Notes under the pieces: model-generated
What the model was told of the DNA's origin: nothing
The model's database searches: none
The model's input: the letters and a program-made list of their open reading frames with translations, nothing else
Part shown: piece after piece, positions 5,479 to 10,324 of the stretch
Layout: the number at the start of each line of letters is the position of its first letter
Position numbering within the stretch: position 1 is the stretch's first letter
Position numbers and translations under genes: made by a program
Assembly: GCA_016281475.1 (NCBI GenBank)
Contig: JAEEIS010000028.1
Span: forward strand, 1 to 10,324
Reading direction: 5' to 3'
Source: Bacteroidales bacterium
GTDB lineage: Bacteria; Bacteroidota; Bacteroidia; Bacteroidales; P3
Length of the DNA: 10,324 nucleotides

Positions 5479-8178
5479 ATGGATGAAGATAACATAACCC
5501 CTGAGGAGAAGGATGAGTCACTGGATGCCAATGGATTGACGCAGGCCGACGAAGACCAAGATACATATCCCGCTCCTACGGAGCACCCCTCTCAAGAGGG
5601 GATGGGCTCCACGCTGTCGCTGGGTGGCATGTTTCGCGAGTATTGGATAGACTATGCCTCGGACGTGATTTTGGACCGCTCGGTGCCGGACATCGACGAC
5701 GGACTGAAGCCTGTGCAGCGACGCATATTGCATGCCATGAAGGAGACCGACGACGGACGCTACACGAAGGTGGCGAACATCGTGGGTACGACCATGCTGT
5801 ATCACCCCCACGGCGACGCGTCGATCAACGACGCGTTGGTGAATCTGGGGCAGAAGAACCTGCTGATAGACTGCCAGGGTAACTGGGGCAACATACTGAC
5901 GGGCGACGGCGCGGCGGCAGGCCGTTATATCGAGGCGCGGCTGTCGAAGTTCGCCAAGGAGGTGGTGTTCAACGCCAAGACCACCCAGTGGAAGCCCAGC
6001 TACGACGGTAGGAAACAGGAGCCGGTGACGCTGCCCATCAAGTTCCCCCTGCTGCTGGCTCAGGGAACGAAGGGCATTGCGGTGACGCTGACCTCTAACA
6101 TACTGCCCTACAACTTCTGCGAACTGCTGGAGTCGTCGATCAAGATACTGAAGGAAGAACCGTTTGAGATTTACCCCGACTTCCCCACGGGGGGACAGAT
6201 AGACGTGTCGAAATACAACGACGCGGCACTCGGCGGCAGGCTGCGCATCCGTGCCAAGATGCACTACGACGACAGGCGCAAGGCGATAGTCATCACCGAG
6301 CTGCCCTACGGCATCACTACCGACGTGCTGATTGACAGTATACTGAAGGCTAACGAGAAGGGCAAGATTAAGGTGAAGAAGATTGACGACAACACGGCGG
6401 CCGAGGTGGAGATTGTGTGCTACCTGCCCAACAATGTCTCGCCCGACCAGACGATTGACGCGCTGTATGCCTTCACGAACTGCCAAATCAGTTTCTCGCC
6501 GCAGACATGCGTGATTGTGGACAACAAGCCGGAGTTTATGACCGCCAGCGACATACTGCGCCATTCCACCCTGCGGACGAAGGATTTGCTGCGTCAGGAA
6601 TTGGAGATACAGCTGGCGGAGTTGGAGGACAAGTGGCACTGGGTGTCGTTGGAGAAGATATTCTTTGAGAAGGGTATCTACAAGGTGTTGGAGAAAAAGG
6701 ACTTCGCCACTTGGGACGATCAGGTGACGGGCATCGAACGCGGCTTTGACCCCTATAGAAAACTGTTCCGCAAGGAGATAACGCGTGAGCAGGTGTTGAA
6801 GCTGTGCGAGAAGCCGGTGAGGAAGATTTCGAAGTTCGACATCAAGAAGGCGGAGCAGGAGATTGCCAATATCGAGATAGACATCGAGGAGACCAAGAAC
6901 CACTTGGCACACCTGACGGAATACGCCATCAACTACTTCCAGCACATACTGGACACCTACGGCAAGGGCCGCGAGCGGAAGACGGAGATAAGGAACTTTG
7001 AGGAAATACAGGCTGCCAATGTGGCGGTGGCGAACGAGAAGCTGTATGTGAACATGGAGACGGGCTTCGTAGGCACGGGCCTGAAGAAGGAGGAGGGTGT
7101 GGAATATGCCTTCGACTGCTCGAAGATGGACGACATCATCGTGTTCCGCCCCGACGGCACAATGCTGGTGACCAAGGTGCAGGACAAGGCGTTTGTGGGC
7201 TCGGCGACGTGCAAGGAACTGCTGCATGTGGGGTTGTTCCGCAAGCGGGACGACAGGACGGTGTATAACATGGTGTACCGCGATGGTAATTTGGGCTATG
7301 CCTTTGTGAAGCGGTTCTCGGTGGTGGGCGTGACGCGCGACACGGAATACAACCTCACGCAGGGAACCAAGGGGACCAAGGTGCTCTATTTCACCGCCAA
7401 CCCCAACGGTGAGGCGGAGATGATAACCGTGCACCACGCCACCAAGGCGAAGCTGAAGAAGGTGAGTTTCGACTTCGACTTTGCCAAGCTTGCCATCAAG
7501 GGCCGGCAGGCCATGGGAAACATCTTGACCCGCAATGCGGTGCGCAACATCACCAAGAAGGGCGAGGGCGTTTCGACGTTGGAGGCACGGGAGATATGGT
7601 TCGACCGCTCGGTGCTGCGCCTGAATGCCAATGGCGCGGGCGAGTCGCTGGGCCGCTTCTCGGGCAAGGACAAGATATTCACGCTCTACAAGTCGGGCAC
7701 CATGCGGCTGGTGGGACACGACTTGGGCAGCCATTTCGATGACGACCTGCTGGAGATACGCAAGCACAACCCGAGAATGATTGTCACCGTGCTGTATCGC
7801 GACGGCGAGACGGGCAGCTACTATCTGAAACGGTTTCAAGCCGAGGAGTCGGACAAGAAGCTGGCGTTTGTTGACGATGGCGACACGATGATAGACTATA
7901 AGTTAGACACGTTCCCACGGCTGAAGGTGCTGTATGACCCCAGCAGCGGGAAGAAGATACTGGAAGAGGAAATTAACGTGGACGAGTTTATCGGCGTGAA
8001 AGGCTATAAGGCCAAAGGCAAACGTGTGACCACCAGCGAGGTGAAGGAATTCCAATGGATGGAACCCGACCCGGAACCCGAGTATGAGGAGCCGCCAATG
8101 GAGGAAGACGAGGAGACCGACGACGAGCCCAACGACCGCGAAGGCTTTGCCGAAGGCACACAGACAGAACTGTTTTAG
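5479..8178 (+). CDS. parC: DNA topoisomerase IV subunit A (ParC)
   Basis: The A subunit of a type IIA topoisomerase cuts and rejoins both DNA strands to decatenate chromosomes; it works with ParE, not present here. The 899-residue product has a non-conserved acidic N-terminus (1-45). The breakage-reunion domain follows, from LSLGGMFREYWIDYASDVI through LDRSVPDIDDGLKPVQRRIL and YHPHGDASINDAL (108-120). The catalytic tyrosine is Y150 in AAGRYIEARL. A coiled-coil-like stretch (about 450-510) leads to a beta-pinwheel C-terminal domain from about 516. That domain lacks the canonical GyrA box QRRGGxG and has only a degenerate GRQAMG near 675, which favours ParC over GyrA. The tail (859-899) is strongly acidic. 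The usual quinolone-contact Ser (E. coli GyrA S83) is A114 here, while the acidic partner is D118. Codons 32-41 carry two palindromes. It is first in the plus-strand run with its own promoter. GyrA remains a less likely name. Confidence 0.9.
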   Translation: MDEDNITPEEKDESLDANGLTQADEDQDTYPAPTEHPSQEGMGSTLSLGGMFREYWIDYASDVILDRSVPDIDDGLKPVQRRILHAMKETDDGRYTKVANIVGTTMLYHPHGDASINDALVNLGQKNLLIDCQGNWGNILTGDGAAAGRYIEARLSKFAKEVVFNAKTTQWKPSYDGRKQEPVTLPIKFPLLLAQGTKGIAVTLTSNILPYNFCELLESSIKILKEEPFEIYPDFPTGGQIDVSKYNDAALGGRLRIRAKMHYDDRRKAIVITELPYGITTDVLIDSILKANEKGKIKVKKIDDNTAAEVEIVCYLPNNVSPDQTIDALYAFTNCQISFSPQTCVIVDNKPEFMTASDILRHSTLRTKDLLRQELEIQLAELEDKWHWVSLEKIFFEKGIYKVLEKKDFATWDDQVTGIERGFDPYRKLFRKEITREQVLKLCEKPVRKISKFDIKKAEQEIANIEIDIEETKNHLAHLTEYAINYFQHILDTYGKGRERKTEIRNFEEIQAANVAVANEKLYVNMETGFVGTGLKKEEGVEYAFDCSKMDDIIVFRPDGTMLVTKVQDKAFVGSATCKELLHVGLFRKRDDRTVYNMVYRDGNLGYAFVKRFSVVGVTRDTEYNLTQGTKGTKVLYFTANPNGEAEMITVHHATKAKLKKVSFDFDFAKLAIKGRQAMGNILTRNAVRNITKKGEGVSTLEAREIWFDRSVLRLNANGAGESLGRFSGKDKIFTLYKSGTMRLVGHDLGSHFDDDLLEIRKHNPRMIVTVLYRDGETGSYYLKRFQAEESDKKLAFVDDGDTMIDYKLDTFPRLKVLYDPSSGKKILEEEINVDEFIGVKGYKAKGKRVTTSEVKEFQWMEPDPEPEYEEPPMEEDEETDDEPNDREGFAEGTQTELF
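5572..5601. repeat. Pair of palindromes inside the parC coding sequence
   Basis: GCTCC-TAC-GGAGC (5572-5584) and CCCCTC-TCAA-GAGGGG (5586-5601) lie in codons for the non-conserved N-terminal extension (around APTEHPSQEG). The second resembles the palindrome at 988-1008, sharing the 13-mer TCTCAAGAGGGGA. The reading frame stays open through it. Confidence 0.7.
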
Positions 8179-8252
8179 TTAAAAATACGAGTCAAAGAGG
8201 GAGTTAAAACGGACAATAGATTTCAATTTTCAATTTTCAATTTTCAATTCGC
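8179..8252. repeat. parC-glycosyltransferase spacer: 12-mer repeat joined to heptamer repeat
   Basis: Right after the parC TAG comes TTAAAAA. A GGGAGTTAAAACGGACAATAG copy follows at 8199-8219, matching 19 of 21 bases of 2992-3012. The heptamer repeat (partial unit at 8221, then three full TTTTCAA units at 8227-8247) then runs to within 5 bases of the glycosyltransferase ATG. The leader of that gene is therefore almost pure repeat, with no Shine-Dalgarno motif. Confidence 0.85.
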
Positions 8253-9428
8253 ATGAAGATATTAGTTGTTCTGCCCAGATTTCCGTACCCCTTGGAGAAG
8301 GGGGATAAACTGCGGGCGTATTATCAGATAAAGGAATTGTCGAAACACAACGAAGTGTATCTCTACTGCGTGTCGCACACCAAGGTGCTGCCCGAGCATA
8401 TCGAGGCGGTGAAGCCTTATTGCAAAGAGATATGCCTTGTGCGGTCGCCGCGGTTGGCAAACTATAAGAATGTTGTGCGCAACTATCTGCATACCAAGTC
8501 GCTCCAAATGGGCTATTGGGACTCCATCAAGTCGCGCAAGGCCTACAAGGCATTTGAGAAGAAGGTGGACCCCGACGTGCTCTACAGCCAGATGGTGCGC
8601 ACGATGCCGCTGGTGAGCCGTTCGCCGAAGCCCAAGGTGATGGACTTCCAGGACGCGATGTCGATGAACTGCGAGCGTCGCATGGAGAAGAGCCACGGGC
8701 TGTGGCACTATATTCTGCACTTCGAGTTCAAGATGCTGCGCTCGACGGAGTACAACTCGTTCAAGATATTCGACGCGCTGACCATTATCTCCGAGCCTGA
8801 CAGCGAGGCGATACCGCACAAGCAGAACGGCGACATACATATCATCCCCAACGGGGTGGACTTCGAATATTTCGCACCGATGGAGTGTGAGAAGAAATAC
8901 GACATACTCTTCTGCGGCAACATGAGTTACGAGCCCAACGTCCATGCGGCGCAGTTCTTGGCGAAAGAGGTGATGCCGCTGGTGTGGAAAGAGGTGCCAG
9001 AAGCGACGCTGTTGCTGGCGGGAGCGTCGCCCAAGCGCGAGGTGCGTAAGTTGGCAGGCGACAAGGTAACGGTGACAGGCTATGTCGACGACATCCGCGA
9101 GAGCTACGCCTCCGCCCGCATCTTTGCCGCCCCGATGCAGACAGGGTCGGGACTGCAGAACAAGTTGTTGGAGGCGATGGCGATGCAGCTGCCGTGTGTG
9201 ACTACCTCTATCGCCAATGCCTCGTTGTATGCCGAGGACGGCCGGCAAGTGCTGGTAGGCGATACGGCACAGGCATTTGCCGACCACCTTATCAAGTTGC
9301 TGCAAAACGAGGACCTTCGCGACCAGCTGGCTATAGCGGGATACAACTACGTGAACGACAACTTCAGTTGGGAGAAATCCTGCAAGAAGTTGGAAAACAT
9401 ACTTCATAGTGTGATAAGAATTCGTTAA
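8253..9428 (+). CDS. Glycosyltransferase, GT-B fold, family 4-like
   Basis: A predicted sugar transferase that would use a nucleotide-sugar donor; the acceptor is unknown. The 391-residue product has the two-domain GT-B layout. The N-terminal Rossmann domain opens MKILVVLPRFPYPLEKGDK with the Gly-containing loop of GT4 enzymes. The linker carries IIPNGVDFEYF (197-207), typical of GT4 proteins. The C-terminal donor domain includes DILFCGNMSYEPN and the EX7E-like nucleotide-binding segment from GSGLQNKLLEAMAM to QLPCVTT (298-318), with E307. No membrane segment or signal peptide is seen, so it is probably cytoplasmic at the membrane face. The PYPLEKGDKLR start resembles sugar transferases of exopolysaccharide-associated systems, but this is only a resemblance. 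No polysaccharide cluster surrounds it; its neighbours are parC and hflX. The TAA stop and final residues (IR) come from an octamer repeat. A role in cell-surface glycan synthesis is an inference. Confidence 0.88.
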   Translation: MKILVVLPRFPYPLEKGDKLRAYYQIKELSKHNEVYLYCVSHTKVLPEHIEAVKPYCKEICLVRSPRLANYKNVVRNYLHTKSLQMGYWDSIKSRKAYKAFEKKVDPDVLYSQMVRTMPLVSRSPKPKVMDFQDAMSMNCERRMEKSHGLWHYILHFEFKMLRSTEYNSFKIFDALTIISEPDSEAIPHKQNGDIHIIPNGVDFEYFAPMECEKKYDILFCGNMSYEPNVHAAQFLAKEVMPLVWKEVPEATLLLAGASPKREVRKLAGDKVTVTGYVDDIRESYASARIFAAPMQTGSGLQNKLLEAMAMQLPCVTTSIANASLYAEDGRQVLVGDTAQAFADHLIKLLQNEDLRDQLAIAGYNYVNDNFSWEKSCKKLENILHSVIRIR

Positions 9429-9444
9429 TTCGTTAATTCGTAAA
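9421..9444. repeat. Octamer tandem repeat TTCGTTAA, three units
   Basis: Units are TTCGTTAA (9421-9428), TTCGTTAA (9429-9436) and TTCGTAAA (9437-9444). The glycosyltransferase stop codon (9426-9428) is part of the first unit. The array lies in the 44-bp gap before hflX. Confidence 0.85.
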
Positions 9445-9472
9445 TCAAGATTAGCACGTCAACACATTCAAG

Positions 9473-10324
9473 ATGGCTTGGAAACCCAACAATCACGGCA
9501 AGTGGAAGAAACCCATAGGAGAATGGGAGGCTGGGCAGCTGCCCAAGAAGCGGCCTACGCCACAGGAGCGCAACACCTTCAGCACCGAGGAGGTGCCCGA
9601 GAAGGCGATACTGGTGAGCGTGTGCGCCAACGGCACTACGATGGAACGCACGCAGGAATGCTTGAACGAGTTGGCCTTTCTGCTCGACACCGCCGGGGGC
9701 ATCCCTGTGAAGCAGGTGATTCAGAAACTGGAGCGTCCCGACACACGCACCTACGTGGGCAGCGGCAAGCTAGAGGAGATTAAGGAGTACAAGAACGCGC
9801 TGGATGCCGATTTCCTAGTGTTCGACGACGAGCTGTCGCCGGCACAGCTGCGCAATCTTGAGCGGGAATTTGAATGCCGCATATTGGACCGCACCACTCT
9901 CATTCTGGACATCTTTGCCAAACGTGCCCGCACCAGTATTGCCAAAACTCAGGTGGAGCTGGCTCAGTTGCAGTATATGCTGCCACGTCTGACCCGCATG
10001 TGGACGCACCTCGAGCGGCAGCGTGGCGGTATAGGTATGCGAGGACCGGGCGAGACTCAGATTGAGACCGACCGACGACTGATTACCGAGAAGATTGCCC
10101 TGCTGAAAGAGAAACTGCGCGACATCGACAAGCAGAAAGTGCAGCAACGCAAGAACCGCGAAAGCCTGGTGCGTGTGGCACTGGTAGGATACACCAATGT
10201 GGGCAAGTCGACACTGATGAACCTGCTGAGCAAAAGCGAGGTGTTTGCCGAAAACAAACTCTTTGCCACGCTGGACACCACGGTGCGCAAGGTGGTGCTG
10301 GGCAATCTGCCCTTCCTGCTCACC
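9473..10324 (+). CDS. hflX: GTPase HflX, 3' end cut by the window
   Basis: HflX is a ribosome-binding GTPase that splits or rescues stalled ribosomes, notably under stress. The first 284 residues are present and the frame stays open to the right edge. The family is usually around 400 residues, so roughly the last third is missing. The N-terminal HflX domain includes DTRTYVGSGKLEEIKEY and FDDELSPAQLRNLE, then the signature GMRGPGETQIETDRR (about 188-202) followed by a helical linker (LLKEKLRDIDKQKVQQRKNR). The G domain begins with the P-loop GYTNVGKST (239-247), and the switch I region reads KLFATLDTTVRKV. The start at 9473 (MAWKPNNHGKWKKP) is the first ATG in frame after the glycosyltransferase stop, 44 bp away. 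No Shine-Dalgarno motif is visible. Probably co-transcribed with the upstream genes, but a separate promoter cannot be excluded. Confidence 0.93.
   Translation, partial: MAWKPNNHGKWKKPIGEWEAGQLPKKRPTPQERNTFSTEEVPEKAILVSVCANGTTMERTQECLNELAFLLDTAGGIPVKQVIQKLERPDTRTYVGSGKLEEIKEYKNALDADFLVFDDELSPAQLRNLEREFECRILDRTTLILDIFAKRARTSIAKTQVELAQLQYMLPRLTRMWTHLERQRGGIGMRGPGETQIETDRRLITEKIALLKEKLRDIDKQKVQQRKNRESLVRVALVGYTNVGKSTLMNLLSKSEVFAENKLFATLDTTVRKVVLGNLPFLLT

Noticed and set aside
5518..7839. A 773-codon open frame antisense to parC
   Set aside because: It lies wholly over parC, whose catalytic motifs are clear. Its product is His/Arg/Leu/Val-rich with no recognisable domain, as expected from the complement of a GC-biased gene.
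8262..9407. A 381-codon open frame antisense to the glycosyltransferase
   Set aside because: Same reason: it is the complement of a well-supported gene, with no recognisable motif.

Overview
The window looks like a chromosomal stretch from a member of the Bacteroidetes, most likely Bacteroidales. The evidence is Bacteroidetes-type promoters (TAnnTTTG boxes before sppA and parC), no Shine-Dalgarno motifs before starts, a long ParC-type topoisomerase A subunit and a 67K-type SppA. Coding DNA is fairly GC-rich and the spacers are AT-rich. The genus cannot be fixed from the sequence alone.

The left half (1-4897) is read on the minus strand in the order sppA (signal peptide peptidase), topB (DNA topoisomerase III), truA (tRNA pseudouridine synthase), then possibly the first nine codons of another gene at the left edge. 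A divergent spacer of about 580 bp (4898-5478) separates this from a plus-strand run: parC (topoisomerase IV subunit A), a GT4-type glycosyltransferase and hflX (ribosome-associated GTPase, cut by the right edge). These are ordinary housekeeping genes. No mobile element, CRISPR array, rRNA or tRNA was seen.

The unusual content is between the genes. Every spacer between co-directional genes holds short tandem repeats from a few families: heptamer TTTTCAA, 12-13-mer GGGAGTTAAAAT, and octamers TTCGTTAA and TGATTGYT. For the two main families orientation follows gene direction. After a stop codon the repeat reads, in the coding sense, GGGAGTTAAAA or TTGAAAA. Before a start codon it reads the reverse complement. 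Two spacers are therefore long inverted repeats able to fold as intercistronic hairpins. The repeats run into the genes: truA, topB and the glycosyltransferase all take their stop codon, and up to six C-terminal residues, from repeat units. A related palindrome (GACAA..TTGTCC) and a REP-like double hairpin also occur, and the hairpin has a look-alike inside the parC coding sequence.

The divergent sppA/parC spacer lacks these repeats. It holds a decamer array (AATCGGTA-type) ending in a terminator-like hairpin plus T-run, then a cluster of four hairpins with a competing 15-bp long-range pairing. No gene in the window would be ended by that terminator, so an unannotated small RNA or a REP-type element is possible there.
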